Assembly: GCA_030594505.1 (NCBI GenBank)
Contig: JAUVFC010000061.1
Coordinates: 1-8,855 of the forward strand
DNA: 8,855 nucleotides
Direction of reading: 5' to 3'
From: Desulfobacterales bacterium
GTDB lineage: Bacteria; Desulfobacterota; Desulfobacteria; Desulfobacterales; C00003106
The position numbers were made by a program, and so were the translations under genes. Under the pieces are notes generated by a model. The model did not search any database. It was not told the DNA's origin and saw only the letters and a list, made by a program, of their open reading frames with translations. Positions 1 through 5,666 of the stretch are shown here, in pieces (positions within the stretch are counted from its first letter, which is position 1; the number at the start of each line of letters is the position of its first letter).

Positions 1-105
1 GTGTTCGACGTCATGCACTACGATGATCTGGGCCGGTTCAAGCGCCGGATTACCCCTTTCGTTACATGGGAACCGTTGCCCATCCTTAAACCAAGAGATG
101 CCTGA
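1..105 (+). CDS. C-terminal end of an unrecognised protein (partial, 5' end outside window)
   Basis: Frame 1 is open from the first base to a TGA at 103-105 and encodes at least 34 residues, ending ...WEPLPILKPRDA. The residue mix (aromatics, charged residues, proline-rich tail) looks like a real soluble protein terminus. A compact hairpin follows a few bases after the stop, as expected at a gene end. I do not recognise the family, and no catalytic motif is visible in this short piece. The GTG at position 1 is probably internal rather than the start, because it sits exactly at the window edge. Confidence 0.55.
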   Translation: MFDVMHYDDLGRFKRRITPFVTWEPLPILKPRDA

Positions 106-108
106 ATA

Positions 109-121
109 GGGGCGAAGCCCC
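109..121 (+). terminator. Small GC hairpin after the first gene
   Basis: GGGGC-GAA-GCCCC forms a perfect 5-bp stem with a 3-base loop, starting 4 bases after the stop at 105. No U-tract follows, so it is at best a weak or Rho-assisted terminator, or simply a 3'-end stabilising hairpin. Confidence 0.3.
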
Positions 122-151
122 ATAAGTTCAACCCCGCTATATACATAACTC

Positions 152-285
152 TGATGACTTCGTAAAAAGTCAGGTTTCCCCATTCACCCTCACCCCGGCC
201 CTCTCCCATTTCAGCCGTCGTAGTCCCGCAAGGCGGGACGAAGTCGGCCAAGGGAGGGGGGTCAAAACGGTAGACGTCATTTTAC
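152..285. repeat. MITE-like repeat of the TGATGACTTCGTAAAAAGTC family, right end degenerate
   Basis: The left end, TGATGACTTCGTAAAAAGTC at 152-171, matches the ends of the element at 4180-4337 almost exactly. It continues into the same kind of C-rich arm (CACCCTCACCC and CCCTCTCCC), with a G-rich partner (AGGGAGGGGG) at 250-260. The interior is interrupted by a separate hairpin at 214-248. The right terminal repeat is not clear: GTAGACGTCAT near 270-280 could be a decayed version. The right boundary is therefore approximate, and it overlaps the stop codon of the remnant gene at 277-453. Confidence 0.55.
214..248. repeat. REP-like hairpin nested inside the repeat
   Basis: An outer stem GCCG/CGGC and an inner 7-bp stem GTCCCGC/GCGGGAC with an AAG loop form a near-continuous palindrome of 35 bases. 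It splits the C-rich and G-rich arms of the surrounding element, which in the 4180-4337 copy are joined by short loops. It therefore looks like a later insertion of a second repeat type. Confidence 0.5.
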
Positions 286-453
286 CTCATACTGAAAATT
301 TCTTACACTCTCCTTGAGTTTGTTCAATTCCCCGCCTACTTTGTCGGAGATTGCCGCGTTGAGTTCATCTTCCAATCGCGCCTGCTGGTTTTGAATCAGC
401 TTACCGGCAGCATCCTTGAGAACGCGATCCAGATCGGACGTAACAGAGCTCTC
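277..453 (-). pseudogene. C-terminal remnant of a broken gene, predicted coiled-coil tail
   Basis: On the minus strand a 58-codon frame ends with TGA at 279-277. Its helical, heptad-like sequence (DLDRVLKDAAGKLIQ, LEDELNAAI, LNKLKESV) has the charge pattern of a genuine amphipathic C-terminus. There is no start codon: the upstream side is closed by a TAA at 456-454. The structured mobile element at 476-616 lies only about 20 bases beyond. Removing that element does not reopen the frame, so the gene was already broken or was cut by an earlier rearrangement. The family is not recognised. It may also be a coincidental open stretch, but the composition argues for a remnant. Confidence 0.45.
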
Positions 454-475
454 TTATAATCTAACTATCCAGCGT

Positions 476-616
476 GAGACCTTTGAAAAACGTGACATTT
501 TTTTGTCAGGCAAGGAAGGCGAAAATTTTAACCGGAGGAATACATTAGGTATTTTGAGGATTAAAATTTGAGGCCTGACGCCGCATCACGAAAAAATGGC
601 AGTTATGCAAGGTCTC
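476..616 (+). mobile_element. Structured MITE-like element, copy 1 (141 bp)
   Basis: The ends GAGACCTTTGAAAAAC and GTTATGCAAGGTCTC are imperfect inverted repeats. They are flanked by a perfect 5-bp direct repeat, AGCGT, at 471-475 and 617-621, which I read as a target duplication. The interior folds as one nested hairpin: CGTGA 491-495 with TCACG 586-590; GTCAGGC 505-511 with GCCTGAC 573-579; AAATTTTAA 523-531 with TTAAAATTT 561-569; and an apical AATAC 539-543 with GTATT 549-553. It has no coding capacity, so it would need a transposase in trans. An inverted, about 94% identical core recurs at 2924-3088. The remaining bases up to the kinase start (618-763) hold no gene. Confidence 0.75.
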
Positions 617-617
617 A

Positions 618-763
618 GCGTATGAGCATTTCTTGTTCCAGACTCCGTAATAGTGACCAGTTCGAAAGCGGAGAAAAATATTACCCACTAAAGGATGAGG
701 TTAAAAAAGCCGATTAAGAAGAAATGGGTGTCCGCTTTTTTTATTTTTCCTGAGGAAAAAATT
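618..763 (+). other. Leader of the kinase gene, no convincing promoter seen
   Basis: About 145 bases lie between the element and the kinase start. No clear -35/-10 pair is visible. An A-tract plus GC followed about 20 bases later by GCTTTTTTT (704-743) could pair weakly, but the long loop makes a terminator or attenuator doubtful. The strongest signal is the GAGG at 752-755, the ribosome binding site for the ATG at 764. Confidence 0.3.
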
Positions 764-2707
764 ATGACCGTACCACTCGGAAAACTTCTCGTAGAGCTTG
801 GCTACGCAAAAGAGAAACATGTAGAAGAAGCTTTGAAAAAACAAAGGGAAAAGGACAACCAATTAAGACTCAGCCGGTCGAAGAGCCTGGCTTCGATTCT
901 TTTAAGCGTAGATAAGACCACACATAGTTGGGAAGACCGCAGATTAGGCAAAATACTTGTGGAAATGGGGGTTGTCTCGGCAAAGCAGATCAAAGAAGCC
1001 CTGCAGAAACAAAAGACAATCAGTAGTGAGTATAATGGCCTGGTTTGCGATAAAAAAACAGCTATTCTCATGGAAGTGCCTTACATAATAAACTCAGCTC
1101 TAAATATTTATCACCTCCTGAGCAATGTGATGACTTGGTGCAATACTCTGGTCGATTCAACGGCCAGCGCGCTTTTCATTTGTGATGAAAACAGGGACGA
1201 TCTGGCGGTAAACTTCTATACGGGTGGTGAAGAAAGCCCTCAGATACATGTATCCCCGAAAGGGAGTGTAGCAGGATGGGTAATAAAAAATAATGAGTCC
1301 ATTTTACTAAATGACCTTGGGTCAGACCCGAGATTTTCCAGGGAAACAGATGCATTTCCTGGAGGGAGCATACGCTCTGCGGTGTGTGTTCCTGTCCGGA
1401 TCAAGTGGGAAACCGTGGGAGCTATCGAGGTCGTAAACAAGAAACAAGGCGCCGGCTTTTCAAAAAAAGACTTGGCTATTTTATCCACAATCGCCAATCA
1501 GGTCGCTATCACCCTCGACAACATTGTGCTCCTGCGCGAATTGGACCAAAGCCTCCATGACCTCAAAAAAGCCCAAGACCAACTTGTTCAAACAGAAAAA
1601 CTAAAAGCGATAGGAGAAATGGCAGGTGGCATTGCCCATGACTTTAACAATCTGCTCATGGGTATCCGTGGGAATATCTCTTTAATGGCTATGGATATCG
1701 ATTCCACGCACCCGCATTATAACAGGTTAAAGAATGTTGAAATGCAGGTTCAAAACGGCGCCAGACTAACCTCACACCTCCTTGGATATGCCAGGAAGGA
1801 TAGATATGAGGTCAAGCCCATTGACCTGAACCAATTAGTGGAAGAGACCTCTGAGACCTTTGGCAGTATCAGAAAGGAGACTACGATTCACCGAGAGCTT
1901 GCCGAAGATTTATTGGCAGTAGAGGCAGACTCCGGGCAGATAGAACAACTACTCTTCAATCTTTATGTGAATGCCGCAGATGCCATGCCTGGCGGTGGCG
2001 ATCTTACATTGAAAACCATGAATGCCATGCACAAGGATATAAACAAGTTATATGATCCAAAGCCCGGCGACTATGTTCTGTTAACGGTGAGCGACACAGG
2101 GGCGGGCATGGACAAAAAGACTCGTGAACGAATCTTTGACCCCTTCTTTACGACCAAGGAAAGGGGCTTAGGCACAGGTCTTGGCATGGCTTCGGCTTAC
2201 GATACCGTAAAGGGCCATGGCGGGTACATTGATGTACACTCCAAGAAAGGGCAAGGAGCGACCTTCAATATTTATCTGCCTGCGTCAGAAAAAGAGGCCG
2301 AGAAAGTTGTCGAAATCAGTGAGGAACTCATTAAAGGCACCGAGACAGTCCTCCTGGTAGACGATGAAGAGGTCATCTTAGAAGTAGGCCAGGAGTTGTT
2401 GGAGGCGATGGGCTACAGGGTATTCACAGCCAAGAGCGGCAAAGAGGCCATCGAGCTTTATAGGGAAAATGGGGATGACATAGACATCGTCCTTTTGGAC
2501 ATGGTGATGCCCCATATAGGAGGTGGTGAAGCTTACGACCGCATGAAGGAGATCAACCCAGATATAAAAGTCCTGCTTTCAAGTGGTTTCAGTATTGACG
2601 GTCAAGCTGCCGAGATATTGGATCGAGGCTGTAATGGTTTTATTCAGAAGCCCTTTAATATGAAAGAGCTATCTGGAAAAATAAGAGAGATTCTGGACAA
2701 GAAATAG
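764..2707 (+). CDS. Cytoplasmic hybrid sensor histidine kinase: MshEN-like repeats, GAF, HisKA, HATPase, receiver
   Basis: A 647-residue signalling kinase with no signal peptide or membrane segment, so it acts in the cytoplasm. Two MshEN-like motifs come first (about 4-27 and 60-83, each LGK-L-VE-G...ALxKQ), then a GAF domain (about 103-258) and a short helical linker. The HisKA H-box has His292 in GGIAHDFNN. The HATPase domain shows the N-box Asn399/Asn403, G1 DTGAG at 444-448, DPFFTT at 459-464 and G2 GLGTGLGMA at 468-476. The C-terminal receiver has Asp533/Asp534, phospho-acceptor Asp579 in LLDMVMP, Ser606/607 and Lys629. All catalytic residues are present. I chose the ATG at 764 because GAGG lies 8 bases upstream; an ATG at 695 would add 23 basic residues and has no usable ribosome binding site. 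The ligand is unknown. No response regulator gene is adjacent, so the output is through its own receiver or a distant partner. The gene sits between two inverted mobile-element copies. Confidence 0.93.
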   Translation: MTVPLGKLLVELGYAKEKHVEEALKKQREKDNQLRLSRSKSLASILLSVDKTTHSWEDRRLGKILVEMGVVSAKQIKEALQKQKTISSEYNGLVCDKKTAILMEVPYIINSALNIYHLLSNVMTWCNTLVDSTASALFICDENRDDLAVNFYTGGEESPQIHVSPKGSVAGWVIKNNESILLNDLGSDPRFSRETDAFPGGSIRSAVCVPVRIKWETVGAIEVVNKKQGAGFSKKDLAILSTIANQVAITLDNIVLLRELDQSLHDLKKAQDQLVQTEKLKAIGEMAGGIAHDFNNLLMGIRGNISLMAMDIDSTHPHYNRLKNVEMQVQNGARLTSHLLGYARKDRYEVKPIDLNQLVEETSETFGSIRKETTIHRELAEDLLAVEADSGQIEQLLFNLYVNAADAMPGGGDLTLKTMNAMHKDINKLYDPKPGDYVLLTVSDTGAGMDKKTRERIFDPFFTTKERGLGTGLGMASAYDTVKGHGGYIDVHSKKGQGATFNIYLPASEKEAEKVVEISEELIKGTETVLLVDDEEVILEVGQELLEAMGYRVFTAKSGKEAIELYRENGDDIDIVLLDMVMPHIGGGEAYDRMKEINPDIKVLLSSGFSIDGQAAEILDRGCNGFIQKPFNMKELSGKIREILDKK

Positions 2708-2899
2708 GATTTGTTAGAAAGCAGCATTTGAGATGGCGAACTCCTATATATTGTATAAACGCCACGCAGCCAGAAATTGTAAGTTTGCTGATAGGGTACG
2801 TACCTGCGACATTTCCAAAAAATGTTTCGATAGCATTCTGATATATTCACTCCGAACCGATCACCCTTGCTCACTATCATCCAACTCGAATTCTTCATG
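2708..2899 (-). pseudogene. Possible short gene start or decayed ORF with a strong ribosome binding site
   Basis: On the minus strand AGGAGG lies 7 bases before an ATG at 2899-2897. The reading frame starts MKNSSWMIVSKGDRFGVN and stays open past the end of the kinase gene, with which it would overlap tail to tail. The first 50 or so residues look protein-like, while the rest reads as antisense of the kinase. It is most simply the 5' fragment of a lost gene whose body was removed, possibly together with its flank when the element at 2924 arrived. The family is not recognised, and chance is not excluded. No other feature was found in this stretch. Confidence 0.25.
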
Positions 2900-2923
2900 A
2901 AAAGCCTCCTGAAGTTCAATGTT

Positions 2924-3088
2924 GAGAGCTTTGCATAACTGCCATATGAGCGCTGACGCTTCACTTCGTGCCTCGTGATGCGGCGTCAGGCTTCAAATCT
3001 TAATCCTCAAAATACCCAATGTATTCCTCCGGTTAAGATTTTCGCCTTCCTTACCTGACAAAAAAATGTCACATTACGCAAAGCTCTC
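2924..3088 (-). mobile_element. Structured MITE-like element, copy 2 (165 bp, inverted relative to copy 1)
   Basis: The ends GAGAGCTTTGCATAAC and the reverse complement of ATTACGCAAAGCTCTC match at 14 of 16 positions, a better pair than in copy 1. The flanks ATGTT (2919-2923) and ATATT (3089-3093) look like a 5-bp target duplication with one change. Read on the minus strand, the core aligns with copy 1 at 491-591 with six differences, all transitions. Positions 2946-2973 are extra: 28 bases replace a run of five T (as read on this strand of copy 1). That extra segment contains CTGACGC (2953-2959), able to pair with GCGTCAG (2983-2989), giving an alternative local hairpin. Confidence 0.75.
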
Positions 3089-3289
3089 ATATTGTCTGAA
3101 CAATCCGGAATTGGGCTTACTTTATTACATGATATTCTTGTTTTTGCCTTGATTTTGATACAACCTTTATTTCAACCAGCTATATCTATAACATAAAATC
3201 CCTTATACTCTAATCTCAGCGATGTACCCTTTTCGGGTTGAACAGTGAAAGTTGAAGAGAGTCTTAACTCGCAACTCGTAACTACGCTT
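3089..3289. other. Intergenic, no gene or clear signal seen
   Basis: This AT-rich stretch lies between element copy 2 and the 3' end of the permease gene. No open frame, convincing promoter or strong terminator was found. The only local symmetry is a weak ACCC-TTTTC-GGGT near 3226-3239, too short to call a terminator for the minus-strand gene that ends at 3290. Confidence 0.4.
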
Positions 3290-4156
3290 CTACCCCAGCA
3301 ACGTAATACAGACCACCCCCAAAAACATCAGAAATGCTCCGAGCATACGGCTGCCGATCTCGGCTTCCTTGAATAAGAGCCAGCCGTATATCACACTGAA
3401 GAGAATACTCATCCGCTTCACTGAAATCATATAAACCGCCTTGACCATGCTGATGGCAAGGCTGTGAAATATTACGTGCAAATAGAGCATGAGTCCCACC
3501 GACACCCCCTTGGCGGGCATCCTCAGCAAGGTCCCCCACTGAATCCTTGTAAGAAGGGGGAAGACCAGCAACGTCGCAAGGTCAAAGGCGGCAAGGAAGA
3601 AGAACCCGAAAAAGAGCGGGGAGGAGTGCTGGATCGCTTTTTTGCCCAACACCGCTAAAAAAGAATAGAGCAGCGATACGATCAGCATCAGCCATGATCC
3701 GGGTTCCCTGAAAATGGCCCGAAACGGTGCGAGATACCCGTACCGAACCTCATTGGCATGCAATACATAACTACCTGTTACCACCAGTCCGATCCCGAGA
3801 AGTCCCAAACTGTTCGGGATCTCCCCCAGGATGAAAAAACCGGTTCCTATCATAAATACAGGGGTAAAAGACAAAAACGGGATGGAAAGAGAGAGAGGAG
3901 AAAGCTTGATCGCCTTCATGTAGAGATAGAAAGCAAAAGTATCTAAAGGGATTAATATACAAACGATCCACCAGAAGACCCCGTCCAATTCGGGGATAGG
4001 TATAAAAGGAATGGAAAGCAGCAAGAACGGGAGACTGTACATGGACGCGGCAACCGCCATCTCATAAGGTGAGAAACGACCGAAGAACTTCTTGGTAAGG
4101 GCGTCGCCGGTTGCAACGGAAAGCGCTGTCGCAAGGGAAAGGGTAAACCAGAGCAA
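3290..4156 (-). CDS. EamA/DMT-superfamily inner-membrane permease
   Basis: A very hydrophobic 288-residue protein with about ten predicted membrane helices in two repeats, the usual size and layout of EamA (drug/metabolite transporter) permeases. Each half ends in the typical pattern. In the first half KLSPLSLSIPFLSFTPVFM is followed by a helix with GEIPN; in the second half SVKRMSILFSVIYGWLLFKE leads into the last helix. The substrate cannot be predicted. I start it at TTG 4156-4154, which has GAGG 8 bases upstream (4168-4165). A longer frame from a GTG at 4300 adds 48 residues, nearly all translated from the mobile element at 4180-4337, and is not believable as protein. The next in-frame ATG would remove the first helix. 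The element lies 23 bases upstream of the start, so the original promoter has probably been displaced. The gene is transcribed divergently from the wtp operon. Confidence 0.88.
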   Translation of the reverse strand: MLWFTLSLATALSVATGDALTKKFFGRFSPYEMAVAASMYSLPFLLLSIPFIPIPELDGVFWWIVCILIPLDTFAFYLYMKAIKLSPLSLSIPFLSFTPVFMIGTGFFILGEIPNSLGLLGIGLVVTGSYVLHANEVRYGYLAPFRAIFREPGSWLMLIVSLLYSFLAVLGKKAIQHSSPLFFGFFFLAAFDLATLLVFPLLTRIQWGTLLRMPAKGVSVGLMLYLHVIFHSLAISMVKAVYMISVKRMSILFSVIYGWLLFKEAEIGSRMLGAFLMFLGVVCITLLG

Positions 4157-4179
4157 GGGGATTACCTCACATTTATAAT

Positions 4180-4337
4180 TGATGGTTTCGTAAAAAGTCC
4201 AAAATACCCCCTCTCCCTTGATGGGAGAGGGTTGGGGTGAGGGTGAATAAGGTTGATATTGCAGATACTTATCTTCCCCCTCCCCTTTGTCCCCTCCCAC
4301 CAGGGGAGGGGAAATTTGACTTTTTACGAGGTCATCA
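4180..4337. mobile_element. MITE of the TGATGACTTCGTAAAAAGTC family (158 bp)
   Basis: The 20-bp terminal inverted repeats, TGATGGTTTCGTAAAAAGTC on the left and the reverse complement of GACTTTTTACGAGGTCATCA on the right, match at 17 positions. They are flanked by TAAT at 4176-4179 and 4338-4341, a likely 4-bp target duplication. The interior holds C-rich and G-rich hairpins (CCCTCTCCC-TTGAT-GGGAGAGGG and CCCCTCCC-ACCA-GGGGAGGGG). It has no coding capacity. It sits between the divergent permease and wtpA genes, so it could affect transcription of both. Confidence 0.75.
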
Positions 4338-4351
4338 TAATTGATTATAAT
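4323..4351 (+). promoter_or_regulatory. Candidate promoter straddling the right end of the MITE
   Basis: A perfect TATAAT (4346-4351) lies outside the element, with TTTACG (4323-4328, 4 of 6 matches to TTGACA) inside its terminal repeat and an exact 17-base spacer. It points toward wtpA, whose start is about 290 bases downstream. AT-rich sequence gives chance matches easily, so this is only a candidate. Confidence 0.3.
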
Positions 4352-4411
4352 AAGAATGGTTAAAAAGTTTTTCCGTGTAACATAATATCATATAAGAATC
4401 GAAATCGATAA

Positions 4412-4624
4412 CTATTTTCAGACCGCCGATATAGAGCAAATAAAGCTCAAAAGCAAAAGCTCGCTCAGCAAGATATCGGGGAATTGGCCGCTTTTGTTCA
4501 AAGGAGGGAATTGTTATTTCTTGTTATTGCCGGCAGCAATGATATTCTATTGGACAGAACCATTTCTTTTTTCAACCGGATACGTCCGGAGCATGTGGCT
4601 GTCTTCGGAAATGTGGGAAGATAG
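4412..4624 (+). pseudogene. Possible gene remnant upstream of wtpA
   Basis: This frame is open for 70 codons, with a TAA immediately upstream at 4409-4411 and a TAG at 4622-4624. Its C-terminal part (LLFLVIAGSNDILLDRT, FFNRIRPEHVAVFGN) reads like real protein, with a hydrophobic strand followed by a polar turn. There is no early start codon and no ribosome binding site at the front. An overlapping frame is also open, which suggests a frameshifted relic. The family is not recognised. I see no Moco/Tuco riboswitch signature here, although the position ahead of a tungstate operon makes one worth excluding. The rest of the 4338-4641 stretch holds only the candidate promoter and the wtpA ribosome binding site. 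Confidence 0.28.
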
Positions 4625-4641
4625 AAGGGGAGGAATGAACA

Positions 4642-5631
4642 ATGCAGAGAGTTGAGAGTCCGCTGAAAAGTATACTCGCTATTGTCTTACTGGTCACAGG
4701 GGTCCTTTCCCCTTTTTCTGCGGGCGCCGAACCCGTGGGAAAGCTCATAATCTTCCACGCCGGCAGTCTAAGCGTCCCGTTCGCCAGGATGGAAAAAATT
4801 TTTGAAGCAAGGTATCCCAAAGTGGATGTGCTCCGTGAAGCGGGCGGGAGCGCTAAGATGGCGCGCATAATTTCAGAACTTCACAAACCTGTCGATATTA
4901 TGGCCTCTGCGGACTTTAAAATCATAGACAAAACCCTGATGCCTGAGCACGCTCAATGGAGCATTCGTTTCGCAACCAATCAATTGGTCCTTTGCTACAC
5001 GGACACGAGCCGTTTTGCCGACGAGGTCAATGCCGATAACTGGTATGATATCCTCGGGAGAAAAGGGGTTATCTGGGGTCATTCGGCTCCCGACATGGAT
5101 CCTTGTGGTTACCGGAGTCTCATGGCGCTTCAACTCGCTGAAAAATACTATCATCGCCCCGGACTATATGACCGGTTGATGGCGAACCGCCCGAAGAAAA
5201 ATGTGAGGCCCAAATCCGTGGAACTGGTTTCCCTGCTACAGACCGGAAATATGGACTACGCGTGGGAATACCTTTCCGTTGCCGCTCAACATGGCCTGAA
5301 ATACATTAAGCTTCCGGATAAAATCAACCTGGGCAATTACAAACATGACAACTTTTACAAACAATCCTTGGTAAAAGTGGCCGGGGAAAAACCCGGTACA
5401 TGGATCACTCGTACGGGAAAATCCTGCACCTATGGCATAACCATGATAAAAGATGCTCCCAACCCGGAAGCTGCGGTGGCCTTTTTAGAGTTCTTGATGG
5501 ATCCCGATGACGGTCTGAAGATCCTAAAGGAGACGGGACAGCCTCCCTTTATCCCCTGCAGAGTTCCCACAGCGGAGATGAAAGCACAGCTACCATCATC
5601 GCTCCGGAAATGGGTTGAGGTCAAAGACTGA
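4642..5631 (+). CDS. wtpA: Tungstate/molybdate ABC transporter, periplasmic binding protein
   Basis: A 329-residue exported binding protein. An N-terminal hydrophobic stretch (about 10-25) ending in a SAGA site near residue 29 is a classical signal peptide; there is no lipobox cysteine. The mature part matches the archaeal-type WtpA/ModA family: HAGSLSVPF at 39-47, REAGGSAKM at 65-73, DIMASAD at 85-91, and DPCGYRS at 153-159. In the characterised Archaeoglobus homologue an Asp and a Glu complete octahedral coordination of the metal. By motif position, Asp153 here and Glu209 in YAWEYLSVA fill those roles, which favours WtpA over enterobacterial ModA. The start is supported by GGAGG 8 bases before the ATG. 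First gene of a three-gene operon. The stop codon TGA is also the first triplet of a short repeat (5629-5652). Tungstate is the likelier ligand; molybdate cannot be excluded. Confidence 0.93.
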   Translation: MQRVESPLKSILAIVLLVTGVLSPFSAGAEPVGKLIIFHAGSLSVPFARMEKIFEARYPKVDVLREAGGSAKMARIISELHKPVDIMASADFKIIDKTLMPEHAQWSIRFATNQLVLCYTDTSRFADEVNADNWYDILGRKGVIWGHSAPDMDPCGYRSLMALQLAEKYYHRPGLYDRLMANRPKKNVRPKSVELVSLLQTGNMDYAWEYLSVAAQHGLKYIKLPDKINLGNYKHDNFYKQSLVKVAGEKPGTWITRTGKSCTYGITMIKDAPNPEAAVAFLEFLMDPDDGLKILKETGQPPFIPCRVPTAEMKAQLPSSLRKWVEVKD

Positions 5632-5652
5632 TGATTTCGTAACAAGTCATCA
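5629..5652. repeat. Collapsed copy of the TGATGACTTCGTAAAAAGTC repeat between wtpA and wtpB
   Basis: TGATGATTTCGTAA resembles the left end of the element at 4180-4337, and ACAAGTCATCA resembles its right end. Joined, they give a 24-base palindrome with 6-bp perfect arms, TGATGA and TCATCA. It looks like a deletion derivative that kept only the two ends. It supplies the wtpA stop codon and most of the 35-base spacer before wtpB. Confidence 0.5.
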
Positions 5653-5666
5653 AGATCAGGAAGGAA

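Noticed and set aside
704..743. Terminator or attenuator upstream of the kinase start
   Set aside because: The AAAAAAGC and GCTTTTTT arms are mainly A-T pairs with a loop of more than 20 bases, too weak for an intrinsic terminator.
695..763. Upstream ATG for the kinase, giving 670 residues
   Set aside because: No usable ribosome binding site, and the added basic segment is unlike the family; the ATG at 764 has GAGG at the right distance and starts directly in the first domain motif.
476..3088. Complete composite transposon carrying the kinase
   Set aside because: There is no transposase gene, and each flanking copy has its own different apparent target duplication, so two separate insertions explain it better.
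4342..4641. Molybdenum/tungsten cofactor riboswitch ahead of wtpA
   Set aside because: I could not find the conserved stems and bases of that RNA class in the leader, and open frames run through it. A covariance-model search would settle it.
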